Shown here: piece after piece, positions 1 through 11,614 of the stretch | Position numbering within the stretch: the first letter of the stretch is position 1 | Layout of the letters: every line of letters begins with the position of its first letter | Source: Dactylorhiza incarnata | Lineage: Eukaryota; Streptophyta; Magnoliopsida; Asparagales; Orchidaceae | Direction: 5' to 3' | DNA length: 64,000 nt | NCBI GenBank assembly: GCA_033032865.1 | Contig: JAWHQI010000028.1 | Location: 9,815,001 to 9,879,000 of the forward strand | Made by a program: the position numbers and the translations under genes | Notes under the pieces: generated by a model | Seen by the model: only the letters and a program-made list of their open reading frames with translations | The model's database searches: none | What the model was told of the DNA's origin: nothing

Positions 1-491
1 TAATTTTTCAGTCCATTCACTATCTTGAAAAACCTCTCATAACAGCTTGAGATGGTTTCAATCTTGCCTTGCTTGAAGGCTTCATACTCCTGATTTAGGA
101 TGGATTTTCTATCGTCCCTTACCTCTTCAGTACCCTCCATGTAGACGATCAGAGAGTCCCACATCTCCTTGGTTGCCTTGCAGTGAATGAGATTCTGGAG
201 GGTTGAATCATTAATGGCACTTACAATTACATTATGTACCCTTTTATCCAGACTTGCCAAGGTCAGCTCATCCTTGGTCATGTCTATATACTTCTTTGCC
301 ACCATCCTCGTTGGATCAATAGTGGATGCTATCACGGGAATAAAGGGGCCCTCTTGAACAGTTATGTAGATTCTTGGATCAGCCGCCTCCAAGAACAACC
401 AGACTCTTTCCTTCTAGATAGGAAAGTTCTCCTTAGTGCAGATTGGGAGTTTCATGGCTCTCATCTCTCGATGCTGATCACCTCCAGCCAT
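1..491 (-). pseudogene. Element H gag N-terminus (UBN2-type), partial, with a nonsense codon
   Basis: Read on the minus strand from ATG at 489-491, this encodes the N-terminal part of a copia-type gag polypeptide. Gag forms the cytoplasmic virus-like particle that packages element RNA. The segment matches the F gag, including the region with 'ALDKKAKN' and 'EGTEEVRDDRRSLLNQEYEAF' in F; here the equivalents include SLDKRVHN and EGTEEVRDDRKSILNQEYEA. A TAG at 414-416 replaces the Trp that follows the 'CTKENFP' motif, which is a TGG to TAG change. The frame runs off the left edge, so length and C-terminus are unknown. I infer a dead copy. Assignment to the copia gag family is firm. Confidence 0.78.
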
Positions 492-546
492 ATTGGATTA
501 TTCTACGATCTAGATCTGACGGTTAAGTCGCTTTCTTGATCAACCT

Positions 547-559
547 GGCTTTGATACCA
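547..559 (-). other. Element H primer-binding site (initiator tRNA-Met type)
   Basis: The minus strand reads TGGTATCAAAGCC two bases inside the LTR end. Plant copia elements use the 3' end of initiator tRNA-Met (TGGTATCAGAGC) as primer; this copy differs at one base. Confidence 0.8.
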
Positions 560-769
560 CTTGTAGGATATAGAACAATCACCAAAGGGGGGTTAGGTAA
601 TTACTGTTGTTTTAAAATATTTTGCAAGAAATGAGTTTAATGAAAGCACAGAGCAGAAGAATCACAGAAAATCACAGCACACACACACAAGATGAGATGT
701 ATATAGGTTCCTCAAGAACGGGTGTCTTGAGTAGTCCTCTGTCCCTCTGCGCCTACCCAGCAGTGTTCT

Positions 770-1200
770 AGGCTCGCAAACTCCGCCAATGTCTCCGTCC
801 CTCAAGACTTACCACTCGGACCCGCAAGTCCTTGCATCCTAGGCCCGCAGCCCCTTCACTGCACCCGAGCCCTCAAGCTCGACACACAGGCCCTCAAGCC
901 TTACACAGCACAGACCCGCAAGTCTTGCCTACAGCCTAGGACCTCAAGCCCCTTCACTGCACCCGAGGCCGCAAGCTCGACACTCAGGCCCTCAAGCCCT
1001 ACTCAGCACAAACCCGCAAGTCTTGCATGCAGCCTAGGCCAGCAAGCCCCTTCACTACACCCGAGCCCGCAAGCTCGACACGTTTTGACCTGCAAGTCCC
1101 TCTGCCCTAGCACTCAGGCCTCACAGATCTCAAGACCTCAAGCTTGACACACTGATCTGAAAATAGATCTTACAACTTTGGCCCGCAAGCCTTACAATGA
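770..1200. repeat. Degenerate 12-14 bp hairpin modules with a constant loop
   Basis: About a dozen modules share the loop CCGCAA or CCTCAA, flanked by short arms that differ between modules but stay complementary. Examples are GGAC/GTCC near 820, GAGC/GCTC near 864, AGGC/GCCT near 887, AGAC/GTCT near 910 and GAGC/GCTC near 1062. The field lies between the TATA box and the primer site, so it should be transcribed as R/U5. Element F has a comparable field at the same relative position. Confidence 0.6.
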
Positions 1201-1493
1201 TATATTTACAATATTAATTCTGCCTGATGGAGATCGGCTTCTTATCTTGAAGAAGATGCTTTTGCTTTTCTTCTTGATGGTGCAAATCTTCTTCAAGCTA
1301 TCTTCTAACTGGAACACTTCTTAATCAGTCAATGATGCTAGACTGATTCTCTTGAGAACAAAAGATGAAGATCAACTTGTTCTCCATTCTTGTTTTTGCT
1401 TATCTCCGCCGTTATAGTTCTATTCAAGGTTGCTTAAGGAGATTTTCTTAGGTTCCAGGATTCGAGCCCTGGTTTAGGGCATTCACTGTTCCC

Positions 1494-1500
1494 TTTTATA
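1494..1500 (-). promoter_or_regulatory. Element H LTR TATA box
   Basis: The minus strand reads TATAAAA within a GC-flanked context. The sister LTR has TATAAAA at 63908-63914 in the matching position, which supports it as the LTR promoter core. Confidence 0.55.
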
Positions 1501-2335
1501 GGACTGAGATGCCGCTTAACGGTCTCCTATAATGTCTTATTCTGACAAATGCCCATGTATTAAGAGCACACGCTGATTGGACAATCAGGCGACGGCATTA
1601 AATGCTGACAGCGTGTCTAGCTACTTTTGAATCTGTCTCGATAATATGTCCATTGGTACGACGACATGGACAATATCTCGACGACAGGGCTTGTCGATGC
1701 CTTGAAATGATTTCTTCTTCAACTCTTCATCAGATAGTGATATCTCGACGATAGGGGACATCACTTCTGCACTCGAGCTTACGACAACATGAAGTCATCT
1801 AACTAATGTCGGCGCGATCTTCTTGTCGGCTCGATATCGTTGTAACAACTTTATCTTGTCGACAGCATAATTTATATCATGTCGACAGACCGTTCTTCAC
1901 CAACTGCCCATTCTGAGTTTGCCTTATCGACGACAAGGCTTCTTGTCGATCACATCTTTGAGTCTTCTTCTTCATCTTCAACCTTCTGATATCGTCGTGT
2001 AGATGTCACAACGATATCACCATTCTGCCTTGCTCTGCATGTTGTTGACGATAAGCCTGCTGTTTGTCGATGAAACACTTGATTCTTTTCGACGACACAG
2101 ACACAATCATCCTTCTTTGCTTTGCCCATCATTTCAACGATGTGCCTATACTTGTCGACGATATGTCCAGTCTTTTTCGATGATATTATACTTAGGCAGG
2201 TTATTGAAGTACTGGACATCTCTTCTTATCTTTTACTGAAATGATAAAGCTAAGAGGATAATCAAATACATAGTGAAGTTCTCTTGAATTGATGACTTCT
2301 CCAAATCAGGAATCATGAGGGCAAGATTCCCAATA

Positions 2336-3000
2336 CCTAACGCCAGCTTTAGCCTCAACGCCAGCATTAGGGTTGCCTAAAATGAAAGTTTCCTAAAGTG
2401 CAGAATCTCCTTCCTGTTTTGAATATCCAAGCCATCAAATGAATTCCAATATAGGTCAATGCCAGGCGTTAGCCTTAACGCCGGCGTTAGCCTCCTGGCC
2501 TATGAATAGATGGATTCCATCTTCTCCAACTACTGACTTTAGAGAGCCCTATTCCAGCACTTGAGAGACTCTGTAAGGGCCATATTTCCAGACCATCATC
2601 TCCCACAGAAGTTCAAGCGAAGAATTCAAGGAGAGTCGGATCAACGCTTATGCAATGTGAAGGACACACGCTTCGACTTCGAGAATATTCAATGAGCCTT
2701 CACCATCTCCAGAATTCTTCATAGGGAGTTTTTATTTGTATTTTGTATTTATATTTGTAACTCTTTTTTTATAATCGTGGAGTGAATTCGCCTCGTGTTG
2801 GCGACTATGTCTAGGGCATAAATTTAGGGGGTGCTCGAGGCCTTTTTTTGGAATAGAAAGGCTAGAGCGGCTTGAGGCTATATCCGGGGGAGCATAGGCT
2901 AAAGCCACCGGTTCGTGGGGATACAAGTCAGGATAGAAAACAAAAAGGATTTTAACTTTATCGCCTACGATTTCTAATGTCATAAGAAATCAAGTTTTGT
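2336..3000 (+). repeat. Old copia-type LTR remnant
   Basis: This stretch has no gene. Its right half (about 2700-2990) aligns loosely with the joined sequence 44088-44257 plus 61976-62060: both have AGGGAGTTTTT, TGTAACTCTT, GCTCGAGGC, GGCTAGAG and CAAAAAGG in the same order. I read it as an LTR of a related, diverged copia family, truncated where H was inserted. It contains the 12-bp palindrome AACGCCGGCGTT near 2485 and related half sites near 2340-2365. Confidence 0.5.
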
Positions 3001-3686
3001 AATTTGATATCTCAAGATTAATTAAATCATGTCTCTCATTTATGTTACTTGATTTCTTCTTTTATGTGGCTTATCTAAGGGCGTCTCCCAATCCAACAAT
3101 AAATTCCTATCTTATTTTGATAAAGTAAATCATGCTAAATTCTCTTTCAACAAGTGCTATAATGTTTTGATAACTAGTGATATTTGATCTTTGCCTACAA
3201 ACGATAAAACATCTACTTTTTACAAGGCTGCAACTCTTACTTATTTTTCTATTCTAAAATCTCCTATAAAAATGTATATTTACAAAATCTTTAAACATGC
3301 TTTCCATTATTCTACTACTTGTATGCTCGATCGTGAATATTTTCTTACCTAAGGTGATATTTTTTACAAAACTAATAATACCTCACACTTACAAAACAAA
3401 TTTCTTTTACTCACTCAACATATGGTTTCACTAAGTGATAAATATTTGTTATACACATTCCCTTCTCTACAAACGAAAATAAAAATATTTTTTGTTTACC
3501 CAGAAATCGACGATCAACCTCCGAGCCGCCCTTTTTCAGTTACCGGGCGTTTTCGGAGCTCCTGGGCGGCCATGCCCTTCTCGGGCAAGCTCCATCTTTC
3601 CGGGCGGTCTCGCCCCTGCCGGGCATGCTCCCCCTCCCAGGCGTTCTCTACCGTCCGGGCTGTCTCGCTTCAGGAGGTCACATTCC
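3001..3686. other. Anonymous stretch, AT-rich then GC-rich
   Basis: Bases 3001-3490 are AT-rich with no frame, repeat or motif that I recognise. At about 3495 the composition switches abruptly to GC-rich DNA with repeated CCGGGCG-type words that leads into the 30-bp array. The GC-rich part probably belongs to the same LTR-like unit as 42420-43060, since the array continues there on the far side of element G. Confidence 0.4.
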
Positions 3687-3906
3687 GGGCGACCTCTCCC
3701 TATGAGGTCGCGCACCGGGAGACCTCTCCCTGTGAGGTCGCGGTCTAGACGACCTATCCCATTGAGGTCGCGCACTGGGCGACATCTCCCAGTGAGGTCG
3801 CAGTCCGGGCGACCTCTCCCTGTGAGGTCAAAAATCGGGCAACCTCTCCTAGTGAGGTCGCGGTCTGGGAGACCTCTCCCATTGAGTTCGCGCACCGGGC
3901 AAACTT
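3687..3906. repeat. 30-bp tandem array, left half
   Basis: The GACCTCTCC core recurs exactly every 30 bp at 3691, 3721, 3751, 3781, 3811, 3841 and 3871, with a broken eighth unit at 3901. Each unit contains 8-bp arms GCGACCTC and GAGGTCGC around a 7-nt loop such as TCCCAGT. Because the period is a multiple of three, several frames stay open; these are not genes. The array resumes in the same register at 42420. Confidence 0.9.
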
Positions 3907-5268
3907 TGTAAGATCCCCCCCCCCCCCCGGAACACAAGACACGGCTGAGGGGAGTCTTATGCCCAAGACAGCCGCCTTGCGGAAGCGCCAGCACACGAGC
4001 TAGCCTCCACCACAAGACGCCTATCCTGCCGGCCAAACCAACTGAACAGCGCCAACCCATCAATAATAATATAAAAAAACAAGAAGCCATAAATTCACAT
4101 AAGTAAAGGTCCAAAAAAAGTACAAAAGACAAGAAGCTTCGCGAGCTCCTGCACAAGTATAAGAGTATCAAGCTAGATGCCCCAAGGGCTACATCTCAAA
4201 CTGCGCTCACATCGGTCACCAACGGTAGTGAGGGTATCGTAGTCTTCGGCCCTGCCATTCTGTCCTGACTATCCTCCTCCAGCACCGTGCGCTGCTGCCC
4301 CAGGGTGCTCTCCTAAAAAGAGGGGTGCAACAACCGTTAGTCATAAAGACTAAGTGGCTTCACATCCGCTCCCCCGATGACTCCAAGGCACCGGGTGGTA
4401 AGGAAGTAAGAAATGCTGCAATATAAGCAATAATATGCAAAGAAGGTGACAGGAATGGTTGTTCATATATGTCGGTTGTATAAGTATCCAAGTACTTGCA
4501 ATAACTCTAACTAACGGGTACATAAATAACAGTGATTATATAAGCAAGTACTAGTAATAAGAAGCACAACTAACGTATAAAAAGTAGCGTATCAAATGTA
4601 TAAGAAGCACAACTAACAAGTAATATGGCAACGACAGAGTGTAAGCAAGTAGTGAAATAGCACAGAAGTGAGCAGTCATATCATACCTTAACTTATATGA
4701 ATGCCCATACAAACTTATAAGTTAAGGTTTCCAATTTTGGGACTCATCATATAAAAGAGCCCATACTAATTTATTTGATGTACCCGATGCAGTGCAATGC
4801 TATGATTATGAAGGATGAATGCAATGCAATGCAATGATTATGAAGGATGAATGCAATGAAATGATTATGATATGATGACTCACCCACGCATAATTGCTAT
4901 GTCGACATAGACCTTTAGTTCTCGCTTTTTGAGGGGTAGCTAACCGCTCAGGCATCTCCCGTCGTTGCCAGACGGAGACAATGGGCCAAGCTCCTCCACT
5001 ACTTGGAGGGTACGAACACTACCAGTCCTAGGCCTCTGTACGCCTCGACGCTAAGAACACACAGTGGAGACCATGTGTACTGCTCGCATCATGCTGAGCC
5101 TTCTAGGACACAGAAGGGGGCTTGGGTAGGTGAGCACCAAGAGTCCAACCCAACCGGTCTAGAGTCTAACCGCCGGCTTCTGTCGGTGTCACGACTAGCA
5201 AGCCCATAGACCTGCCATAAGAAAACCTCCAACCAAGATCCAAACAACACCATGTGTAAGCCATGCAA

Positions 5269-5580
5269 TTATATGATACGACAAGCAACATCATGGTAAA
5301 TATATATATCCAAAAATTATGAAACTAAACAGAAGTGATCAGCAATGACTATGAAGCTAAACAGAAGTGATCACAATATCATCAGGTTCATCTCTACCTA
5401 ATTTCGTAAACATCTGATACATTTATATGATACGACAAGCAACCTCATGGTAAATATATATCCAAAAATTCTGAAACTAAACAAAAGTGATCAGCAATGA
5501 TTATGAAACTAAACAGAAGTGATCACAATATCATCAGGTTCATCTCTACCTAATTTGGTAAACATCCGATACATTTATAT
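5269..5580. repeat. 154-bp tandem duplication inside G LTR
   Basis: Two adjacent copies start with TTATATGATACGACAAGC at 5269 and 5423. Both run through AAACAGAAGTGATCACAAT to ACATTTATATGATA, with only a few differences. The equivalent part of the 5' LTR is deleted, so I cannot tell whether the duplication predates insertion. Confidence 0.85.
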
Positions 5581-6035
5581 GATAAAATCATTAAAACATC
5601 AAAATTTTTACAAAACCAGATCACAGGAATTAGGTGAACTGCTAGCACAAACCCCCCAGTTATGAAATTGGGTAAACTGCCAAAATAAGCTCCATTAAAC
5701 TCACCGAATCAAGCTCTTTTGAGCTCGATGTCTCTCCTAATATATCTAGAGATCTAGCACCAAGGGAGAGGGGTCGGAAGTCACCTGATTTCTGGACGAC
5801 GTTCGCAGTTGTCTCCTCTGCGGCATTGCGGAAGCTGAAGAAGAAGGAGAGGAAGAAGAAGATGAAGATCAAGATGCCCCCTCGGGAGAAATGCTCAGCC
5901 TTACTTCTAATGCCATGCGTTGGAACCCCAAGGTTCGGTGTCAGCCCCATATTGGACAAGGTATCCACTTCTAGCCTAAAAATAAGCATAAAATAAGCAT
6001 TCAAGCTTTATCGGGCGACGGGAAGAAAAACGCCC

Positions 6036-6410
6036 AGATTCGTCGAACGGGAACAGCAAATTCGTCGAACGAACGGCGTGTTCATCGAATGCAGAACAAA
6101 TTGTCGGGCGCTGAACGACTACAGATTCGTCGAACGGGAACAGGAAATTCGTCGAACGCACGGCGCGTTCGTCGGACACAAAATAAATCGTCGGGCGCTG
6201 AACGGCTATAGATTCGTCGAACGGGAACAGCAAATTCGTCGAACGAAAGGCGCATTCGTCGAACGCTGAACAACTACAGATTCGTCGAATGGGAACAGCA
6301 AATTCGTCGAACGCACGACGCGTTCGTCGAACGCAGAACAAATCGTCGGGCGCTGAACGGCTACATATTCGTCAAACGACGATCGACTGCCCTTCGACGT
6401 TCGTCGAACG
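6036..6410. repeat. 87-bp tandem array in G 3' LTR
   Basis: Unit starts (AGATTCGTC) fall at 6036, 6123, 6210, 6278 and 6365, so three steps are 87 bp and one is contracted to 68 bp. Each unit carries several TTCGTCGAACG motifs. The period is divisible by three, so open frames appear on both strands as a by-product. The 5' LTR copy (41256-41745) has one more unit and no contraction. Confidence 0.9.
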
Positions 6411-7144
6411 GAAGCAACTTGGTCAAATTGGGGCACATTTTCTATCTGTTTTAATTCTCCCATTGGCACCTAAACGATTTGACCAGTATTGATAAGGGAT
6501 ATGCAAAATTTAACAATTTAACAAAAAACAGGATTCTAAACTAGCCAACTAAATCCAAGTTCATCAATCCAGATTTTTTGCAAAACTATCCAGGTTTATT
6601 AGCCAAACAATATCTATATATTCATCCAGGAATCTGCTAAAACCATCCAGGAACTTTGTTAATACCAGCACGGAATCATTTAGCATAAATGAGGAGAATT
6701 TGATAATTTAAGCTAGGTAAAATTGCTAGCACAACCCCAAACATCAGGATAACAGGAACTAGAAAGAAAATATTGCTACTATAAATTTCCTGATTTAAAT
6801 TCCTGGAGCAAAAACTCTAAACCACAGCTACACCACAAGGTGGAAGGGGATTAAGGAGGAGGGTAAAAAGAAGAGTTTTCTCGCCAAATTCTTGCCTGCT
6901 GCAGATTGTTAAGAACAGGAATTAAATTATGTTCCCTATCAGAAAACACCCCATCAAATACCAAATTGTTGCATTCTTTAGGTAAGACTTTTTCGTAACC
7001 TAATGCCTTCGTCGAACGGAAGTAACAGAGACAAACGAGCGGCAGACGGGAACAGAGCGGTGCAAATCGGGATGTTACAAATCCAATAAACAAAACAAAA
7101 ATTTCGGGGAGCTACAGTATTGAAACAGAGTATGACAAACTTGT

Positions 7145-8905
7145 TTAGGTCATACCTGGGGAAAATAATCCCGGGTAACGCTACTGCATAATGTCCATCA
7201 GCTCCCAAGTTTATTCCTCCCATCCATGGATGGACCACATAACTTTCACCAATGGAACACTCTTTCTCCGCAGCACTCTGGTCTCGGCGTCTACTATTCG
7301 CATAGGCTCCAACCGGACAGACCTATCGGTCTCCACAGGACCAGACGTAGTTACAACATGCTGATCAGGGCGAAGCAAGGCCCTCCGAAGGGAGGACACA
7401 TGGAAAATGTCATGTAAATTCTCCAACTCTGAAGGTAACATCAATCGATAAGCTAAGGGGCCAATCCGCTCCAGGATGGTATAAGGCCCCTATAACGAGG
7501 GTTGAGCTTCTTCCTTCCCCGAACCCGAGACACACCGTGCATCAGCCCGATCTTCAAGAACACCTTGTCTCCAACATGGAATTCCACTGCCCTGTGCTTT
7601 TTGTCATAATATTTTGCCTGCCGGGTCTGCTCTCCAAGCATGCGGTCTCGAATCAGTCTGACCATTTCATCGGTATCATCGATGAATTTCACCCCTAACG
7701 CCTTCGGGTCCTCATCTTGGACCCATGACAAAGGTGTCCTGCACCTTCTTCCATATAATGCCGCATAAGTAGCCATGTCGATGCTCGCCTGATGAATATT
7801 ATTATAAGAGAACTCTACCAAGGGAAGAAGTCTCTCTCACGGCTCACCTCGATCCAAAACATAAAGGCGCAACAAATCTTCTAGGGTCCTGATCGTCCGC
7901 TCTGACTGGCCATCCGTCTGAGGGTGGAAGGCCGTGCTAAAAGTCAAACGTGAGCCCAAATAAGCTTGCACTGCTTTCCACTCCTTGGAGGTGAAGCGAT
8001 TGTCACAGTCCGAAATGATAGTTTTTGGGCACTCCATGATAGCGAACAAACTGCTCGACGAAGAGTCTCACCAATATGTCAACATATGTATCCTTCCTCA
8101 TCGGTATAAACCTCGCAAACTTCGTCAGACGATCCACAACCACCCATACAGAATCATTCCCGGAGCGAGAATGAGGTAGCCCGTGAATGAAATCCATGGA
8201 TATATCTTCAAACTTCCACTCGGGAATGGACAACGGCTGCAACAACCTAGCCGGGCTCCTACACTCTGCCTTTACCTTCTGGCACGCCTCGCAGTGAGTG
8301 ACAAAATAGGTGACATCCCGTTTCATCCCTGGCCAAAACATCGTCCTCCGCAAATCGGTATACATCTTGACAATCCCGGGATGCACCGAAAATTTAGTGC
8401 AGTGAGCCTCCCTCATTATATCTTCTCGAATCCCTCCTCCCGTGGGTATGTATAACCTGCCACGGAAATGAACCAGATCCTCCTGCATGGTGTACTCCCC
8501 CGCAGATCCAACCTCCACAACACGAAATTCAGATTCTAGGGCAGCATCCTTCCTCTGCTCCGCTCGGATGCGACCTCGAATATCACAAACTATGCTCATC
8601 GCGGCCAGGTACTCGGCGAAAACCTCTGGATCGGCTCTAGACACAAGCGTGATCTGCATCTCCTCGAGCATCCTTACCAACTCCATGGTCATCAGTCGTG
8701 ACTCTGGACTGGATGTCCTCCTGCTCAGTGCATCGGCCACCGAATTCGCCTTCCCTAGGTGATAGTTTTGAGTGTAATCATAGTCGCACAAAAACTCATC
8801 CACCGCCGCTGCCTTAAATTTAGATCCTTCTGGGTGTGTATATACTTTAAGTTTTTGTGATCGGTGAATATCTCGCAGTGAACACCATGTAAATAATGCC
8901 TCCAA
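7145..8905 (-). pseudogene. Element G integrase with C-terminal chromodomain, frameshifted
   Basis: The product would insert element DNA into chromatin. Visible in order on the minus strand are the RNase H tail (ANSVADALSRR), the zinc-binding HHCC segment ending HCEACQKVKAEC, a catalytic core with MDFIHGLP, VVDRLTKFARFIP and the TAFHPQTDGQSERTIRTLED block, and a C-terminal part with YYDKKHRAVEFHVGDKVFLK. It ends with a chromodomain-like segment (RVLRRKSVPLVKVMW) that in chromoviruses directs integration to marked histones. Frameshifts separate the pieces near 8030 and 7480, and TAA codons interrupt the chromodomain after WEE; matching residues continue to a stop at 7145-7147. The gene is clearly non-functional. 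Family assignment is confident; lineage (Tekay/Del rather than another chromovirus) is an inference from the long LTRs and sequence flavour. Confidence 0.85.
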
Positions 8906-10245
8906 ATCTTCAAGGCAAAAATCACTGCGCCAAGCTCCAGATCATGCACCGGATAATTCACTTCATGCTTCTTTAGCTGCCTTGAAGCATAAGCAATCAC
9001 GTGCCCGTGCTGCATTAGTACAGCACCCAGCCCCTGAAAAGATGCATCTGTGTAAACCTGAAATCCTTCTTTCCCAGATGGAAGAGCAAGGATCGGGGTT
9101 GAGGTGAGGCGATCCTTCAGCTCCTGAAATGCGGCCTCACACTTAGGTGACCACACGAATGGCACCTCCTTCTTGGTCAGTGCAGTGAATGGAAGAGCGA
9201 TCTTCGAGAACCCCTCGACAAACATGCGGTAGTACCCGGCAAGTCCCAAAAAGCTGCGCACATCTGCTGCTGACTTCAAAGGCTGCCATTCCTTCACATG
9301 ACGAACCTTAGCAGGGTCCACGGCCAATCCTGCCCCACTGATGACATGACCCAAGAAGGCAACCTCCCGGAGCCAGAACTCGCACTTGCCAAACTTGGCG
9401 AACAACTGATGCTCCCTCAGCTTCGCTAACACCGACTCCAGATGCGTCCGATGGTCCAATATCGACTTTGAATAAACCAGGATGCCGTCAATGAACACAA
9501 TCACGAAGTCGTCCAGATAAGGCTCAAACACCCTGTTCATCAGGCTCATGAATGCAGAGGGGGCATTAGTGAGCCCAAAAGGCATAACCGTAAACTCGTA
9601 TAAGCCGTACCTCGAGCTGAAAGCAGTCTTCTGGATGTCCTCCTTCTGAATCCTCAACTGATAATAACCAGAGCGCAAGTCGAGCTTGGAGAACCACTGC
9701 GCTCCTTCCAACTGATCAAAGAGCTCGTCGATTCGCGGCAGAGGATAAGTGTTCCGGACCGTCAGCCGATTGAGCTACCGGTAATCTACAAACAAGCGGA
9801 GCGAACCATCCCTTTTCTTTACGAACAGAACCGGGGCTCCCCAGGGTGACGAACTAGGGCGAACGAACCCTGAGTCCACCAACTCTTGCAATTGCACTAA
9901 GAACTCTGCTACCTCCTTAGGTGCCATTCTGTATGGGGCCCGAGAAACAGGCTTAGCACCCGGTGCTAGCTTAATCTTGAAGTCTACCTCCCTAGACGAG
10001 GGTAATCCGGGTAGTTTCTCAGGGAAAACTTCGGGAAAATCCCGAACTACCGGTACATCCTTCATAGCAGCTCCCAACTCCTTCATCTCAAAACAGATCA
10101 TGAACACCTCATCGCCTTGCTCGTGATACTTTACAACCTGTACAGAAGACAACAAGTTCTGAGATATGAGTATTATACCTTGAATTACCACCTCTGAGTC
10201 ATCATGCCTCAGCGTGATCCGCTTCACCACACAGTCGATTTTCAC
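8755..10245 (-). pseudogene. Element G reverse transcriptase and RNase H, inactivated
   Basis: This would copy element RNA to DNA in the particle. The RT start (PEVFPEKLPGLPSSREVDF), the SPWGAPVLFVKKRDGSLR motif and [14 protein letters not shown] are recognisable, followed by RNase H with [14 protein letters not shown] and [20 protein letters not shown]. Three defects are visible. A TAG replaces the Gln after FVDYR (about 9775). The catalytic F-x-D-D motif reads FIDG, the second Asp having become Gly (codon at 9484-9486). A frameshift lies near 8800 at the RNase H end. The protein would lack catalysis even if read through. The same frame continues from the protease upstream, interrupted by a TAG at about 10252. 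Confidence 0.9.
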
Positions 10246-10251
10246 GTGATT

Positions 10252-10521
10252 CTAGTGCAACGACGTCATGCCCAAGATTAGATCAAGGTCTGGCATCCGC
10301 AACACTGTTGCCGGTGTCTCAAATTGCTTCCCACCGATGGATATTACCAAGCTGCACCTGGAGGTAGATAGTATCTCTGAGCCATCCGGAAGGCGCACCC
10401 TCCTAGGGACTCCCTTGAAACACTGCACTGCATCCAGTTCACTCACAAATTCTTCCGATATGAAAGAATGAGTGGCACCCGTGTCGAAAAGAGTAAGGGC
10501 GCGCTTACCACAAATGAGCAC
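10252..10521 (-). pseudogene. Element G aspartic protease
   Basis: This retropepsin-like domain would cleave the gag-pol polyprotein. The active-site motif is ALTLFDTGATHSFIS and is intact (Asp-Thr-Gly). The frame ends at a TAG where related elements continue to the spacer before RT, and the next open segment (10245) is in the same frame. The stop therefore looks like a CAG to TAG change inside a once continuous polyprotein. Confidence 0.85.
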
Positions 10522-10599
10522 GATACCTGGGGTTTTAAATCATGCGAACTTAAGTATATTTGTTATGAAAAGAATAAATTACATGCCTGATTACCTGTG

Positions 10600-11614
10600 A
10601 TGACCTCCTGCGGGTCTCATTCTTGAGTTAGATTCAAAGCGTATACCTACTCCTGAGCAGGCATGGGGTTCCTACCCTGCTAACCTTGGCCTCGACCTCG
10701 ACCTCTACCTCGCTGCGCCACCGGGGGAGGCATGGGGCGATTCGGAGCATTTCCTTGCAGCTGCGGGCAGTAGGCCCGAATGTGATCGGGCTGGTGGCAA
10801 TAATAGCAAACTCTGGCACCTCTTTGAGGCAGAGGCGCCTGGCCCTGATGCGGTGGGGGCAATGGTAGCGGTCGTGCTGGCTACTCTATCCTGAAGTCTG
10901 GGCAAAATGCCCTCCATCTCTCCTCTGGTCTCCGCCTCTGCCCCTGGTGTTCTGCCTCCTCCTGAAGCTGGACCTTACTTCCATCGCGCCCTCTGCGGGC
11001 CTCTTATTCCTAACCTAGACCCCCATGTGGTCCGCTTCCTACTTTTGCGCCGTCTCTATAATCTGAGCAAGGCTCAAATCAGCGACAAAGAGAAGAGCCT
11101 GCCTCAGGGAGTCATGCAAGCCCTTGTAGAACCGCTTTGCGTACTCGCGATCATCCAAATCATAAGAGTCTAGAAATCCAGCCAAGTGCTGAAATTCCCA
11201 TTGGTACTCCACAACTATCCTAGATCCCTACTTCAGCTGCAGGAACCTCTCCTCGAGCTCATCTCGGGCCGTAGAAGAGACGAAATGCTCCAGGAACGCG
11301 TTTGCAAACACATCACAGCTTATGTCAAGATGGTTATGCCCTTCAAAGGTGGAGCCCATCAAGGACTTCCACCACCTCTTCGCATGTAAATCTAAGGCCG
11401 TGACCGCCAACGTGACTGCCATATTGCCTGGGCATCGTATCCCTGCCAGTAACTCCTACACTGTGTCCAACCATTCCTCCGTCTGAACTGCGGACTCCGT
11501 CCCGTGATAGGTGGGAGGGGAGAGAGCACGAAAGGTGCTTAACCAATTTGAGTTCGGAGCCTGCGTCTGCACCGGCATCTTCTGAGACCTGAAGGCATCC
11601 AGGATTGTCGTCAT
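10600..11614 (-). pseudogene. Element G gag, with stop codons
   Basis: The minus-strand ATG at 11612-11614 opens a frame beginning MTTILDAFRSQKMPV, about 275 bases inside the primer site. The capsid-like Retrotrans_gag region includes ALDLHAKRWWKSLMG and ELEERFLQLK, and a C-terminal zinc knuckle reads CYYCHQPDHIRAYC (CX2CX4HX4C, in the 10680-10862 segment). Stops interrupt it after EEWLDTV and after FLQLK, the latter consistent with CAG to TAG. Gag would form the particle and bind RNA. No intact product can be made. The first base of the gag-pol junction cannot be placed because of the damage. Confidence 0.8.

Larger units (their letters stand above)
1..2335 (-). mobile_element. Element H: Ty1/copia-like LTR retrotransposon, 5' part only
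   Basis: Reading leftward from the 5' LTR (562-2335) there is a primer-binding site (547-559) and then a gag start (491). The rest of the element lies beyond the left edge. Gag resembles that of element F (52001-54094) closely enough to align by eye. A second LTR of the same family begins at 62958 in the opposite orientation. The outer LTR end reads TATTGGGAA where the other copy has TGTTGGGAA, so this copy has lost the canonical TG terminus. Confidence 0.82.
562..2335 (-). repeat. Element H 5' LTR
   Basis: The LTR is about 1.77 kb. On the plus strand it starts TGTAGGA beside the primer site and ends at TTCCCAATA (2327-2335). The inner part aligns in reverse complement with 62958-64000, for example around 1560-1615 against 63785-63845. 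From U3 to U5 it holds a field of GTCGA-containing short inverted repeats (about 1620-2200), a TATA box near 1497, and a field of mini-hairpins with constant loops (about 770-1200). The short ORFs in it are not conserved in the other copy and are not real genes. Confidence 0.8.
3907..7079 (-). repeat. Element G 3' LTR
   Basis: This LTR is 3173 bp, from TGTAAGATCC next to the 30-bp array to GATGTTACA at 7079. It is complete, whereas the 5' LTR is split and lacks the part equivalent to 5033-5787. It contains a C-homopolymer (about 3915-3928), ATGCAAT-rich short repeats near 4800-4880, a 154-bp duplication and an 87-bp tandem array. Length above 3 kb suits Tekay/Del chromoviruses. Confidence 0.88.

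Noticed and set aside
3687..3906. Regularly spaced 30-bp repeats as a CRISPR array
   Set aside because: Units are contiguous without unique spacers, and the context is plant LTR DNA with no cas genes.
3422..4171. Open frames of 108-211 codons near the left array
   Set aside because: They run across the 30-bp array and the G LTR boundary. Repeat period and GC content explain them; there is no domain.
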